A stretch of DNA of 64,000 nucleotides from Pseudomonadota bacterium (GTDB taxonomy: Bacteria; Pseudomonadota; Alphaproteobacteria; Sphingomonadales; Sphingomonadaceae). The stretch is from assembly GCA_023445495.1 (NCBI GenBank), contig JAEXLC010000223.1, positions 1-64,000 on the forward strand, read 5' to 3'. Numbering within the stretch: the first letter of the stretch is position 1; each line of letters opens with the position of its first letter. The notes beneath the pieces were generated by a model that was not told where the DNA came from, made no database searches, and was given only the letters and a program-made list of their open reading frames with translations. Positions 38,282-47,494 of this stretch are shown piece by piece. The position numbers were made by a program, and so were the translations under genes.

Positions 38282-38318
38282 GGGCCGTCGCGTCACCCGA
38301 CGCGGCGGCCCTTTCTTT
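38282..38318 (+). terminator. intrinsic terminator of the second receptor gene
   Basis: GGGCCGTCGCGTC and GACGCGGCGGCCC form a 13-base stem with one mismatch, a four-base loop, then TTTCTTT. It begins 21 bases past the stop codon. Confidence 0.8.
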
Positions 38319-38331
38319 GTGGGCCGGCGGC

Positions 38332-38374
38332 AAAAACAAAAAGACCGCGGTGCCGATGGCGCCGCGGTCTTTTT
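38332..38374. terminator. bidirectional intrinsic terminator beside tRNA-Leu
   Basis: AGACCGCGG and CCGCGGTCT form a nine-base stem flanked by an A-rich run on the left and TTTTTGG on the right. Read leftward it gives a strong T-run and terminates tRNA-Leu; read rightward it backs up the receptor terminator. Confidence 0.8.
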
Positions 38375-38380
38375 GGTTGT

Positions 38381-38465
38381 TGGTGCCCCTGGCCGGACTC
38401 GAACCAGCATGCCTTGCGGCAACCGATTTTGAGTCGGTCGCGTCTACCAATTTCGCCACAGGGGC
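38381..38465 (-). tRNA. tRNA-Leu (anticodon CAA)
   Basis: Eighty-five bases including encoded CCA. Acceptor arms GCCCCTG and CAGGGGC pair fully. The anticodon stem ACCGA/TCGGT holds loop CTCAAAA giving CAA. A long variable arm (TTGCCGCAAGGCA) and T arm GGTTCGAGTCC are present, as in class II tRNAs. Confidence 0.96.
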
Positions 38466-38555
38466 AGCGAAGCCCGGGTGGCTAGACGATGGAACGCCCC
38501 GGGGCAAGCACTTGCGCGACCCGCACGAACGCGGATCGCGGCTTGTGCGTCGGTC

Positions 38556-39869
38556 TTAGAAGTTCAGGCCGAAAAACTCTTCGAGCTTCTCGCCGACATA
38601 GTCGAAATGCTCCGCGCCCAGCGCCGGGAACAGGCCAATCCAGAAGGTGTTGTTCATCACCTGGTCGGTGCGGGTCAGGTCGCCGACGACGCGGTAGTTC
38701 ACATGCTCGAAATAGGGCTGGCGCGTCAGGTTGCCGGCGAAGAGCAGGCGCGTGCCGATCTTGTTCTGGTCGAGATAGCGCGTCACGTCGACACGCTTGG
38801 CGTCCACGCCATCGCGCAGAGTAATCGGGTAGCCGAACCAGGACGGGTTCGAATTGGGCGTCGCTTCCGGCAGGATGAAGACCTCTTCGAGGCTCTTCAG
38901 GCGCTCGGTGAGCAGCTGGAAGTTGCGCCGGCGCGCTTCGACGAAGCCCTGCGCCCGCTCGAGCTGGGCGAGGCCACATGCCGCCTGCATGTCGGTGATC
39001 TTCAGGTTATAGCCGAGGTGCGAATAGACGTACTTGTGGTCGTAGCCGAACGGCAGCGTGCCGTGCTGCTGGCCGAAGCGCGAGCCGCAGGTGTTGTCGC
39101 AGCCCGGCGCGCAATAGCAGTCGCGGCCCCAGTCGCGGATCGACTCGATGATCGGCTTCAGCTCCATCGAGCTGGTGAACACCGCGCCGCCCTCGCCCAT
39201 CGTGATGTGGTGCGCCGGGTAGAAGCTCACCGTGGCGACATCGCCCCAGGTGCCGACCAGCTTGTCTTCATAGGTGGCGCCGAGCGCGTCGCAGCAATCC
39301 TCGACCAGCCACAGGTCGTACTTGTCACAGATCCGCTTCACCTCGGCGAGGTTGAACGGATTGCCGAGCGTGTGGGCGATCATGATCGCGCCGGTCTTAT
39401 CGGTGATCGCCGCTTCGATCAGGCTGGCGTCGATATTGTAGGTCGGCACGTCGACATCGACGAACACCGGCACCAGACCGTGCTGGATCGACGGGTTCAC
39501 CGTGGTCGGGAAGCCCGCCGCGACGGTGATGACCTCGTCCCCCGGCTTCAGGCGGCGGTCACCAAGCTTGTGGCTGGTCAGGCACGACAGCGCGAGCAGG
39601 TTGGCCGAGGAGCCCGAAGTGGTGGTGAGCACGAACGGCGCGCCGACCAGTTTGGCCAGCCCCGCCTCGAACTCGGTGTTGAAGCGGCCGGTGGTCAGCC
39701 AGCCGTCGAGCGCGGCCTCGACCATCAGCTCGATCTCAGGGGCGCCGATCACCTTGCCGGCGGGCGGGATCACGCTCTCGCCCGGCACGAACGGCTTGGG
39801 CGCGAACTGCGCCTCGGCATAGCGGCCCACCAGGGTGCGGATTTCCTTGCGAAGATCGTCAGCAGTCAT
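38556..39869 (-). CDS. rfbH: CDP-4-keto-6-deoxyglucose 3-dehydrase (E1)
   Basis: PMP-dependent iron-sulfur enzyme that removes the C3 hydroxyl of CDP-4-keto-6-deoxy-D-glucose (also called ddhC or ascC). The 437-residue protein has H220 ([12 protein letters not shown]) where ordinary aminotransferases have lysine, the hallmark of E1. Cysteines C193, C251, C253 and C261 fit the CX57CX1CX7C cluster pattern known for E1. The ATG at 39869 gives the normal length; the frame is open upstream. It is the last gene of the four-gene ddh operon. Confidence 0.95.
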   Translation of the reverse strand: MTADDLRKEIRTLVGRYAEAQFAPKPFVPGESVIPPAGKVIGAPEIELMVEAALDGWLTTGRFNTEFEAGLAKLVGAPFVLTTTSGSSANLLALSCLTSHKLGDRRLKPGDEVITVAAGFPTTVNPSIQHGLVPVFVDVDVPTYNIDASLIEAAITDKTGAIMIAHTLGNPFNLAEVKRICDKYDLWLVEDCCDALGATYEDKLVGTWGDVATVSFYPAHHITMGEGGAVFTSSMELKPIIESIRDWGRDCYCAPGCDNTCGSRFGQQHGTLPFGYDHKYVYSHLGYNLKITDMQAACGLAQLERAQGFVEARRRNFQLLTERLKSLEEVFILPEATPNSNPSWFGYPITLRDGVDAKRVDVTRYLDQNKIGTRLLFAGNLTRQPYFEHVNYRVVGDLTRTDQVMNNTFWIGLFPALGAEHFDYVGEKLEEFFGLNF

Positions 39870-39877
39870 GAAACGGA

Positions 39878-40966
39878 TTATCCTTGGTCGTGTGCAGTGC
39901 CGGCCGCGACGAAGCGGGCCAGCTCGGAAAGGCAATAGGCGTGCATGTCGTCGCCGGCGGTCCAGGCGCGCTGCCAGTCGACGATGCTCTCCAGCGCCCG
40001 GGCGAGGTTCCAGCGCGGTTCCCAGCCTAGGCCGGCGCGCGCCTTGGAAATGTCGAGCTTGAGGAAATTGGCCTCGTGCGGCTGGACGCTCGGATCGCGA
40101 ACCCAGGAAGCGCCCTCGCCCCATAGCGCGCACATCTTCTCGACGATCCACTGGACCGGCCGGGCGTCCTCGTCGCGCGGGCCGAAGTTCCAGCCCTCGG
40201 CAGCGGCTGCGGGATCGTTCCACAGCGCCTGGCAGAGCACCAGATAGCCCGAGAGCGGCTCGAGCACATGCTGCCACGGCCGGGTCGCCAGCGGATTGCG
40301 GATCAGCACCGGCTCGCCGGCGCTCACCGCGCGCAGGATGTCGGGCACCAGACGGTCCGCCGCCCAGTCGCCGCCGCCGATCACATTACCGGCGCGGCCC
40401 GATCCGATCGCGGCCTTGCCCGCGCCGGTGAAGAAGGACCGCCGATAGGCCGAGGTGACCAGCTCCGCGCAGCCCTTGGAATTGCTGTACGGATCGTGGC
40501 CGCCCATCGCTTCATCCTCGCGATAGCCCCACACCCATTCGCGATTCTCATAGCATTTGTCGGTGGTGACCACGCAGACCGCGCGGACGCCCGCCGCCTT
40601 GCGCACCGCCTCGAGCAGATGGACGGTGCCCATCACGTTGGTGGCATAGGTGCCGACCGGATCGTCATAGGACGCGCGGACCAGCGGCTGGGCCGCCATG
40701 TGGATCACGATCTCCGGATCCGCCGCGACCAGCGCCGAGGTCAGCGCCTCTGCATCGCGGATGTCGCCGATGATCGAGTGCATGCCGGTGGCGACGTCCG
40801 CCACCTGGAACAGCGCCGGATCGGTCGGCGGCGCGAGCGCGAAGCCGGTCAGCTCCGCGCCCATCTGCTGGAGCCACAGCGACAGCCAGCTGCCCTTGAA
40901 CCCGGTATGCCCGGTCAGGAAGACGCGCTTGCCGCGCCAGAAACCGGGATCAACGCCGGCTTTCAC
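39878..40966 (-). CDS. rfbG: CDP-glucose 4,6-dehydratase
   Basis: NAD-dependent extended SDR, 362 residues, that converts CDP-D-glucose to CDP-4-keto-6-deoxy-D-glucose (ddhB). Rossmann motif [18 protein letters not shown] and catalytic PYSNSK are typical of RfbG. I choose the GTG at 40966 whose GTGA overlaps the rfbF stop; an open frame continues to 40999. It supplies the substrate for RfbH. Confidence 0.94.
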   Translation of the reverse strand: MKAGVDPGFWRGKRVFLTGHTGFKGSWLSLWLQQMGAELTGFALAPPTDPALFQVADVATGMHSIIGDIRDAEALTSALVAADPEIVIHMAAQPLVRASYDDPVGTYATNVMGTVHLLEAVRKAAGVRAVCVVTTDKCYENREWVWGYREDEAMGGHDPYSNSKGCAELVTSAYRRSFFTGAGKAAIGSGRAGNVIGGGDWAADRLVPDILRAVSAGEPVLIRNPLATRPWQHVLEPLSGYLVLCQALWNDPAAAAEGWNFGPRDEDARPVQWIVEKMCALWGEGASWVRDPSVQPHEANFLKLDISKARAGLGWEPRWNLARALESIVDWQRAWTAGDDMHAYCLSELARFVAAGTAHDQG

Positions 40967-41733
40967 CAGATGCACCACGGCGCCTTGCCGCTTTCCCACA
41001 GGCTCTGGAGCATCTGCTTCTCGCGCAGCGTGTCCATCGGCTGCCAGAAGCCGTGATGCTCATAGGCCATCAGCTCGCCGTCGGTAGCAAGGTTGCGCAG
41101 CGGCTCCTGCTCCCACAGCGTCGCGTCGCCCTCGATATAGTCGAGCACCTTGGGCGAGAGCACGAAGAAGCCGCCATTGATCATGCCGCCATCGCCCTGC
41201 GGCTTTTCGAGGAACTGCTCGACCTGGCCGTTCTCGATCTGCAGCGCGCCGAAGCGGCCCGGCGGATAGGTGGCGGTGAGCGTCGCGGCCTTGCCGTGCG
41301 CGCGGTGGAACTCGAGCGTCTTGGCGATGTCGATATCGCCCACGCCGTCGCCATAGGTGAAGAAGAAGAACTCTTCGTCCTTCACCAGATCGCCGACGCG
41401 CTTCAGGCGGCCGCCGGTCTGCGACTCGTCACCGGTGTCGACCAGCGTGACCTTCCACGGCTCGGCGCGCTTCTCGTGCACGATCATCTTGTTCTCGACC
41501 ATGTCGAACGTCACGTCCGACATGTGGAGGAAGTAGTTCGCGAAATATTCCTTGATGATGTAGCCCTTGTAGCCACAGCAGATGATGAATTCCGTCACGC
41601 CGTGCGCGGCGTAGATCTTCATGATGTGCCACAGGATCGGGCGGCCGCCGATCTCGATCATCGGCTTCGGACGCAGACTGGTCTCTTCGGCGAAACGCGT
41701 GCCGAGCCCCCCAGCCAGAATGACTGCCTTCAT
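40963..41733 (-). CDS. rfbF: glucose-1-phosphate cytidylyltransferase
   Basis: A 256-residue nucleotidyltransferase (ddhA) making CDP-D-glucose from CTP and glucose-1-phosphate. Signature KAVILAGGLGTRFAEET and KPMIEIGGRPILWHIMKIY; also the family block FFFTYGDGVGDIDI. First committed step of CDP-3,6-dideoxyhexose synthesis. It sits 12 bases after the ddhD gene. Confidence 0.96.
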   Translation of the reverse strand: MKAVILAGGLGTRFAEETSLRPKPMIEIGGRPILWHIMKIYAAHGVTEFIICCGYKGYIIKEYFANYFLHMSDVTFDMVENKMIVHEKRAEPWKVTLVDTGDESQTGGRLKRVGDLVKDEEFFFFTYGDGVGDIDIAKTLEFHRAHGKAATLTATYPPGRFGALQIENGQVEQFLEKPQGDGGMINGGFFVLSPKVLDYIEGDATLWEQEPLRNLATDGELMAYEHHGFWQPMDTLREKQMLQSLWESGKAPWCIW

Positions 41734-41745
41734 CGGTTCTTACCC

Positions 41746-42735
41746 TCAATTCGAGCTTACGAAAGCATCTGAGAAGAAGCGCTTGGCCGGCAGGCCGAGC
41801 GCAAGCAGCGCGGTGCGGGCCGACGCGATCATCGCGTTGGATCCGCATGCGTAGACAACAGTATCTTCCGGATCGATTCCGTCCCGGACAGCTGCATCCT
41901 GAACATAGCCGCGCGCCCCCTCCCAGGCGGCTTCCCTATTCGAAAGCAGATGATGCACTGCAATGTCCAGCCCCAAGGCGACCGGATCCCAGCAGAAGCT
42001 CTCTGCCTCCCGGTTGCCCCAGAACACCCGGAGACGGTGCCGGGCGGCGCGTTCCGCATCCGCCGCGAACTCCTCCAGCAGCGCCTTCACCGGTGCGATC
42101 CCGGTGCCGGTGGCGAGGAAGACGATGTCGCGCGGCCCCTCGTCGCGCAGGAAGAAGGTCCCGAACGGCCCCTCGATCCGGATCAGGTCGTTGGGCTTGG
42201 CCCGCTCGAACCAATATTCGCTGAGCCGCCCGCCCGGATAGCGCTTGATGATGAGCTCGAGCAGCCCGTCCGCGCGCGGCGCGTTGGCCAGCGAATAGCT
42301 GCGCCGCACGCCCTCGGCGAGCACATCGACATATTGCCCGGGCAGGAAGCGCATCGGCGACGCCGGCGGCGTGCGCAGGACCACCTTCACGATATCGGGC
42401 GCCAGCCGCTCGATCGAGCCGATGCGACTCGGCATCGTCTTGATCTCCAGCCCCTGGAGCCGGTCGAGCGGCTCGATGTCGAGCTCGACGTCGCTGGTCG
42501 CCGCGCGGCAGCAGGTCAGGACCAGCCCGGCGGCCGCTTCCTCCGCCGTCAGACCTTCCGCCTCGGACTTGAGGATCGCCGTTTCCCCGGACAGCACCGG
42601 CGCCTTGCAGATGCCGCAACGTCCCGTGCGGCAGCTATACTCCAGCGTGACGCCCTGGACACGTGCGGCGTCCAGAATCGTGACCGTGGGATCGGCGGGA
42701 AAGGTGCGCCCCGTGTTGAGCATGACGTTAGGCAT
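41746..42735 (-). CDS. ddhD: CDP-6-deoxy-delta-3,4-glucoseen reductase (E3)
   Basis: A 329-residue flavo-iron-sulfur reductase that hands electrons to RfbH. N-terminal plant-type [2Fe-2S] ferredoxin domain with C35, C40, C43 and C75 (YSCRTGRCGICK, LTCC); an FAD domain with RRSYSLAN and a NAD domain with FLATGTGIAPV. Together with RfbH it yields CDP-4-keto-3,6-dideoxy-D-glucose. Order ddhD-rfbF-rfbG-rfbH equals the ddhDABC order of Yersinia O-antigen clusters. A possible promoter (TTGGAC, 17 bases, TATCAG) ends 10 bases before the ATG, which would make the message nearly leaderless. Confidence 0.93.
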   Translation of the reverse strand: MPNVMLNTGRTFPADPTVTILDAARVQGVTLEYSCRTGRCGICKAPVLSGETAILKSEAEGLTAEEAAAGLVLTCCRAATSDVELDIEPLDRLQGLEIKTMPSRIGSIERLAPDIVKVVLRTPPASPMRFLPGQYVDVLAEGVRRSYSLANAPRADGLLELIIKRYPGGRLSEYWFERAKPNDLIRIEGPFGTFFLRDEGPRDIVFLATGTGIAPVKALLEEFAADAERAARHRLRVFWGNREAESFCWDPVALGLDIAVHHLLSNREAAWEGARGYVQDAAVRDGIDPEDTVVYACGSNAMIASARTALLALGLPAKRFFSDAFVSSN

Positions 42736-43147
42736 AGACGGCGCGCTGATAGTTGTTTCTCGTTTCTAGTCCAACATCCAAAAACTTAGCTGCGACAATT
42801 TCGGGATGAAACTTGACCGAAAAAGCATTGACACCGCTTCGGTTGTGCCTGCAAAATTCGCACGCACTCGGAATATTCGGCCATTTCGGGGTAAAAAATG
42901 TTGGCCGATCGAGGGAGAAATCGTTGAGATAGAGGCGCTTCCTCAGAAGCGCGTCATCCGCCTGCCATCCTTTCTGCATCTTGCGCCAACCGATCCCAAG
43001 AGCGATTGGCGATGCAGTTACGGATTTTGCAATCCGGATCCGTCTCGGGCGACAGGCTCTGTCGTGACTTAAAAGTTTCACACCTTTGAAGCAGCCGAAG
43101 GAAGAGGGCAGCTTCGATTAGTTGAGTTGGTGCGGGGAGATTAGCAC
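42736..43147. other. AT-richer divergent intergenic region between the two sugar operons
   Basis: A 412-bp gap with clearly lower GC than its surroundings. It must hold promoters for both the leftward ddh operon (candidate 42746-42774) and the rightward aldolase operon. Possible ORFs here have codon use unlike neighbours and no ribosome site. I see no tRNA or terminator. Confidence 0.5.
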
Positions 43148-43951
43148 GTGAATGAGTATGAAAAGCGGATGCTTGCGCTCTTGGAGGAGGGCAAGGCCAA
43201 GCATCAGATCGTCGCCATCAAGGCCGAGTTCGAGGCCGAAGGTACGCGTGTCGACGAGCTGCTGCGCCTCCTGGAAATCACCCGCCGTGCGGGTCTGAAG
43301 GTAGCGATCAAGATCGGCGGCTGCGAAGCGATGCGCGATCTGATCGAGTGCCGGCTCTACGGCGTGGACTACATCATCGCGCCGATGGTCGAGACCCCCT
43401 ACGCGCTGTCCAAGTTCATCGCCGCGAAGGACAAGTTCTATCCGCGCGACGAGCAGGACGATGTCAGCTTCCTGTTCAATCTCGAAACGTTCAGCACGTT
43501 CGAGAAGCTCGAAGAGATGGCCGAGATCGCCCGCAAGGGCCGCGTCGGCATGGTCTTCGGCCGCGTCGATTTCGCCGGCTCGATGGGCCACACGCGCGAT
43601 TTCGTGAACAGCGACGACATGCGCGACTTCGTCGTGAAGAGCGGTAAGGTCGCTCGCGAGAACGGCCTCGAGCTGGTCGTCGGCGGTGGCGTGAGCCCCG
43701 ATTCGATCCCGCTGCTCAGCGCCGCGCGCGAAGAGCGTCTTGACCGCTTCGAGACCCGCAAGGTCATCTTCGACGGTGGCGTGCTCGCCAACCCGGCGTC
43801 CGCGACCGCGGGCATGGAGCTGGCGATCCAGTTCGAGCTGCTCTGGCTCAAGAACAAGCGCGATTACTACAAGACGATCGCCGCCGAGGACGAAGCTCGC
43901 ATCGCGATGATGGAAAAGCGCCAGAAGGGCGCCATCAAGGCTGCTGCCTAA
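43148..43951 (+). CDS. HpcH/HpaI aldolase/citrate lyase-family protein
   Basis: A 267-residue protein of the class II pyruvate-dependent aldolase fold. Visible: GTRVDELLRLLEITRRAGLKVAIKIGG split as a TIM-barrel strand-loop, DYIIAPMVETPYALSKFI (the metal/substrate ETP-type motif), FNLETF, RVDFAGSMGH and VSPDS. The GTG start has GGGGAG eight bases ahead. It begins a four-gene operon with a YerE-like TPP enzyme five bases downstream. Family members cleave or form carbon-carbon bonds using pyruvate or PEP units. A role in building or feeding a branched sugar is inferred only from context. Confidence 0.8.
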   Translation: MNEYEKRMLALLEEGKAKHQIVAIKAEFEAEGTRVDELLRLLEITRRAGLKVAIKIGGCEAMRDLIECRLYGVDYIIAPMVETPYALSKFIAAKDKFYPRDEQDDVSFLFNLETFSTFEKLEEMAEIARKGRVGMVFGRVDFAGSMGHTRDFVNSDDMRDFVVKSGKVARENGLELVVGGGVSPDSIPLLSAAREERLDRFETRKVIFDGGVLANPASATAGMELAIQFELLWLKNKRDYYKTIAAEDEARIAMMEKRQKGAIKAAA

Positions 43952-43956
43952 CCGTC

Positions 43957-45813
43957 ATGACCAAGATGCGCGTTGCCGATTTGATCGCCCGCCTGCTCGT
44001 CGAGCACGGCGTAACCGACATGTTCATGCTCACCGGCGGGGGTGCGATGCACCTCAACGATGCGTTCGGACGTGCCGAAGGCCTGCGTAAGGTCTTCGTC
44101 CACCACGAACAGGCCGCATCGATCGCGGCGGAGAGCTATTGCCGCCTGTCGAACCGTCCCGCGGCAGTGAACGTGACCACCGGTCCCGGTGGCGTCAACG
44201 CGCTCAACGGCGTTTACGGTGCCTATGTCGATTCGATCGGCATGGTCATCGTGTCGGGTCAGGTGAAGCGCGAGACCTGCGCCTTCAACTACCCCCTGCC
44301 CCTGCGCCAGCTGGGCGACCAGGAAGTGGACATCGTCGAGATGGTCCGCGGCATCACCAAATATGCCGTGGTGCTCGACGATCCGCTCCAGGCGCGCAAG
44401 GTGGTCGAGAAGGCACTCTATCTCTGCACCCGCGGACGCCCCGGCCCGGTGTGGATCGACGTGCCGATCGACGTGCAGGCCGCGCCGGTCGACTTCGACG
44501 CGCTTGAGCCCTTCGATCCGGCCGAGCTGGATCGCAAGGGCGAAGCCGACAACACCAGCGCGGAGCTGAACGCGCTGTCCGGCGACGCGCTCGACCGCGA
44601 AGTCGCCGCGCTGATGGCCGAGCTGCATGCCGCCGAGCGCCCGGTCGTCCTGGCCGGCGCCGGCGTGCGCCTTTCGGGCCAGCATGCCGAGTTCCTGCGT
44701 TTCGTCGAGCGCCTTGGCGTGCCCGTCGTCACCGGCTGGAACGCGCATGACGCGATCCCGAACAGCCACCCGCTCTATGTCGGCCGTCCCGGCACGGTCG
44801 GCGATCGCGGCGGCAATTTCGCGGTGCAGACCGCGGATTATGTGCTGGTGCTGGGATCGCGCCTGAACATCCGCCAGATCAGCTACAACTGGAAGAGCTT
44901 CGCGCGGAACGCCCGCGTCGCGATGGTCGATATCGACAAGACCGAGCTCGCCAAGCCGACGCTGTCGCTGCATCGCCCGGTCCACGCCAATCTGGTCGAC
45001 TTCTTCGCCGCGGCGGAGAAGATCGCGGCGCCGGCCGATGATGCCGCCCAGGCGCGCAAGGCGTTCCTCGATCGCAGCCGCGCGCTCGCCGCTCGCTATC
45101 CGGTGGTGCTGCCCGAGTATCGCGACACCGAATCGCCGATCAACCCCTATGTCTTCGCCCAGGCGCTGTTCGACGAGCTCGAGGAAGGCGACATCATCGT
45201 CTCGGGCGATGGCACGGCCTGCGTCACCATCTTCCAGGCGGCGAACCTGAAGCCCGGCCAGCGGCTGTTCACCAACTCCGGCTGCGCCTCGATGGGCTAT
45301 GACCTGCCGGCGGCGATCGGTGCCTATTATGCCGGCGGCGGCCGCCGCATCATCTGCCTTGCCGGCGACGGTAGCATCATGATGAACCTGCAGGAGCTGC
45401 AGACCATCGTCGGCCAGAACCTGCCGGTGAAGATCTTCGTGCTCAACAATGACGGCTATCACTCGATCCGCCAGTCGCAGCAGAACCACTTCCCGGACAA
45501 CATCGTCGGATGCGGCCCGGACAGCGGCCTGAGCTTCCCCGATTTCGCCCGGCTGGCCCAGGGCTTCGGCTTCCCGGCGGCGCGGGTGGACAGCCATGGC
45601 GGCCTGCCCGAGACGATCCGCGCGACGCTGGCCGGCGACGGCCCGCAACTGTGCGAGGTGATGATCGACAAGCGCCAGGAGTTCGCGCCCAAGCTGAGCT
45701 CGCGGCGCCTCGAGGACGGCACCATGGTATCGCCGACGCTGGAAGACCTCTCCCCTTTCCTCCCGCGCGAGGAACTGGCCGAGGCGATGGCGGCGAGCGA
45801 AGTGGCGGCGTGA
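43957..45813 (+). CDS. TPP-dependent acetolactate-synthase-like enzyme, YerE-type
   Basis: A 618-residue thiamine-diphosphate enzyme. Catalytic glutamate E51 in HHEQAASIAAE, the GGGAMHLND start typical of sugar-active members, QLGDQEVDIVEMV, and the TPP-binding block LAGDGSIMMN ... LNNDGYHSI. YerE of Yersinia uses pyruvate to add a two-carbon acetyl branch at C4 of CDP-3,6-dideoxy-4-ketohexose, exactly the product of the divergent ddh operon. I infer the same chemistry here. A generic acetolactate synthase would be the alternative, but its context argues against that. Confidence 0.82.
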   Translation: MTKMRVADLIARLLVEHGVTDMFMLTGGGAMHLNDAFGRAEGLRKVFVHHEQAASIAAESYCRLSNRPAAVNVTTGPGGVNALNGVYGAYVDSIGMVIVSGQVKRETCAFNYPLPLRQLGDQEVDIVEMVRGITKYAVVLDDPLQARKVVEKALYLCTRGRPGPVWIDVPIDVQAAPVDFDALEPFDPAELDRKGEADNTSAELNALSGDALDREVAALMAELHAAERPVVLAGAGVRLSGQHAEFLRFVERLGVPVVTGWNAHDAIPNSHPLYVGRPGTVGDRGGNFAVQTADYVLVLGSRLNIRQISYNWKSFARNARVAMVDIDKTELAKPTLSLHRPVHANLVDFFAAAEKIAAPADDAAQARKAFLDRSRALAARYPVVLPEYRDTESPINPYVFAQALFDELEEGDIIVSGDGTACVTIFQAANLKPGQRLFTNSGCASMGYDLPAAIGAYYAGGGRRIICLAGDGSIMMNLQELQTIVGQNLPVKIFVLNNDGYHSIRQSQQNHFPDNIVGCGPDSGLSFPDFARLAQGFGFPAARVDSHGGLPETIRATLAGDGPQLCEVMIDKRQEFAPKLSSRRLEDGTMVSPTLEDLSPFLPREELAEAMAASEVAA

Positions 45814-46472
45814 TCCGCCACGTCATCTTCGATCTCGATGGCACCCTGGTCGACAGCTGCGCGACCTGTGTCGAGATCCTGTCGGGCATGCTCGCAGAGC
45901 GCGACAGCGGCGGCGCGGCGATCGATCCGGTCGCCGCGCGCAGCTATATGAGCCGCGGCGGGCTGGACATGGTCCGCGGGCTGCTGGGCGATGCCTGCGT
46001 CGATGGCGAGGCGGATCTCGCGGATTTCCGTGCCCGCTATCATGCGCACGACACCTCGGTGGAAACGCTGTTCCCCGGCGTGGCCGAGGGGCTGTCGCGG
46101 CTGCGCGCGGCCGGGCTGACGCTGTCGATCTGCTCGAACAAGCCGCAGGGCCTGTGCGAAAAGGTCCTCGCCGATACCGGGCTTGCCAGGCATTTCGCCT
46201 TTGTCGTGGGCGGGCAGAAGGGGCTGCGCCCCAAGCCGGCGCCCGACCTGCTGGATGCCGTGCTTGCTCGCCTTGGCAAGGATGCGGCGACCTGCGCATT
46301 CGTCGGCGACAGCGAGCTCGATCACCAGGTCGCGGCGGCGGCGGGGATTCCCTTCTATTTCCTGACGCACGGCTATGCCGAGCCCGGCTGGAAAGCGCGG
46401 GATTGCACGATCCACGACTCGTTCGCGCCCCTGACCGACGCCCTGCTGGCGCGCGCGGCGGCACATGCTTGA
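45810..46472 (+). CDS. HAD-superfamily phosphatase
   Basis: A 220-residue phosphoglycolate-phosphatase-like HAD hydrolase: nucleophile motif FDLDGTLVDS, motif II ICSNKP, motif III K in GLRPKPAPD, and VGDSELDHQVA. It starts with a GTG that overlaps the TPP-enzyme stop codon (GTGA) and itself overlaps the following SDR gene by eight bases. Likely removes a phosphate from a sugar or aldol intermediate; substrate unknown. Confidence 0.88.
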   Translation: MIRHVIFDLDGTLVDSCATCVEILSGMLAERDSGGAAIDPVAARSYMSRGGLDMVRGLLGDACVDGEADLADFRARYHAHDTSVETLFPGVAEGLSRLRAAGLTLSICSNKPQGLCEKVLADTGLARHFAFVVGGQKGLRPKPAPDLLDAVLARLGKDAATCAFVGDSELDHQVAAAAGIPFYFLTHGYAEPGWKARDCTIHDSFAPLTDALLARAAAHA

Positions 46473-47424
46473 GCCGGCCATAGCGCGTGCGCTGGCCGAT
46501 ACCGACCGCCCCCTTGTCATCACGGGGGCGAGCGGATGGCTGGGGCTGGCCACGCTCGACCTGCTCGAGCGCGCGCTCGGGGCGGCCTTTGCCGATCGGG
46601 TGCAGTGCTTCGGGTCGGCGCCGCGCGATCTCGACCTGGGGGACGGGCGGGTGGTCCGCCAGCGTGCGCTCGCCGACCTCGCCACTGTCGCGCGGCCCGG
46701 CGCCTGGGTGCTCCATTTCGCGTTCCTGACCAAGGACCGTGCCGAGGCGATGGACGACGACGCCTATCGCGCCGCCAACCAGCAGATCAGCGATACGGTG
46801 CTGGCAGGGCTCGACGCGATCGACGCCGCGGCGGTGTTCGTCGCGTCGTCGGGGGCCGCGTACAAGGCGGAGGACCCCGCCGCCTCGCCCGCGATGCGCC
46901 TCTACGGCGCGATGAAGCGCGAGGACGAGGACCGCTTCGCCGACTGGGCCACGGCCCGGGGCAAGCGCGCGGTGATCGGCCGGATCTTCAACATCACCGG
47001 TCCCTTCATCAACAAGCACCAGGCCTATGCGATGGCCAGCTTCATCCTCGATGCGCTCGCGGCACGGCCGATCGAAGTCCGGGCACCCCGCGAAGTCATC
47101 CGCGGCTATGTCGCGATCCGCGAACTGGTGTCGCTGATCTTCGCATTGCTGGCCGACGCGCCGTCGGGCGTGACGCGCTTCGATACCGGCGGCGAGGCCC
47201 TGGAGCTCGGCGCGGTCGCCGCGGTGGTCGCCGAGGTGCTGGAAGGGCCGGGCGTCCATCGGGCCCCGATCACCGATCCGGCAGCGGACCGGTATGCCGG
47301 CGACGCCGAGGCCTATGCCGGGCTGCTCGCCCGCCACGACATCGCACCCGTGCCGCTCGCTCGGCAGGTGCATGAAACTGCTCACTACTTACAGGTTGCG
47401 CATCGCTATTCGGCGGTGACTTGA
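46465..47424 (+). CDS. NAD-dependent epimerase/dehydratase-family reductase
   Basis: Extended SDR of 319 residues with nucleotide-binding VITGASGWLGLATL and a catalytic YGAMK at the usual place after a serine (SSGAAYKAED). It is the last gene of the operon. In the yersiniose pathway a reductase (YerF) reduces the acetyl branch made by YerE; this gene is a candidate for that step, although sequence family alone does not prove it. Confidence 0.82.
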   Translation: MLEPAIARALADTDRPLVITGASGWLGLATLDLLERALGAAFADRVQCFGSAPRDLDLGDGRVVRQRALADLATVARPGAWVLHFAFLTKDRAEAMDDDAYRAANQQISDTVLAGLDAIDAAAVFVASSGAAYKAEDPAASPAMRLYGAMKREDEDRFADWATARGKRAVIGRIFNITGPFINKHQAYAMASFILDALAARPIEVRAPREVIRGYVAIRELVSLIFALLADAPSGVTRFDTGGEALELGAVAAVVAEVLEGPGVHRAPITDPAADRYAGDAEAYAGLLARHDIAPVPLARQVHETAHYLQVAHRYSAVT

Positions 47425-47494
47425 TGCCAACCACCAACTATAGCGCGGCGGACACCTCGACGTCGCCAATCCACACAGGCAACCGGATCCAAGC

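Noticed and set aside
35207..38422. A 1071-codon minus-strand frame opposite the second TonB receptor
   Set aside because: Its translation is low-complexity Arg/Val/Gly/Asp and it runs through the tRNA-Leu and two terminators; the receptor on the other strand is clear.
41420..41440. Further LacI operator CACCGGTGTC in rfbF
   Set aside because: It is in coding sequence, lacks the final CA of the shared motif and is far from any uronate gene, so chance in GC-rich DNA is enough.
42806..43072. An 88-codon ORF in the sugar-cluster intergenic region
   Set aside because: No ribosome site, composition unlike neighbours, overlaps an equally poor ORF on the other strand and would block both divergent promoters.
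43957..45813. Housekeeping acetolactate synthase for branched amino acids
   Set aside because: No small regulatory subunit gene follows, and the operon with aldolase, HAD and SDR next to ddh genes points to sugar synthesis.
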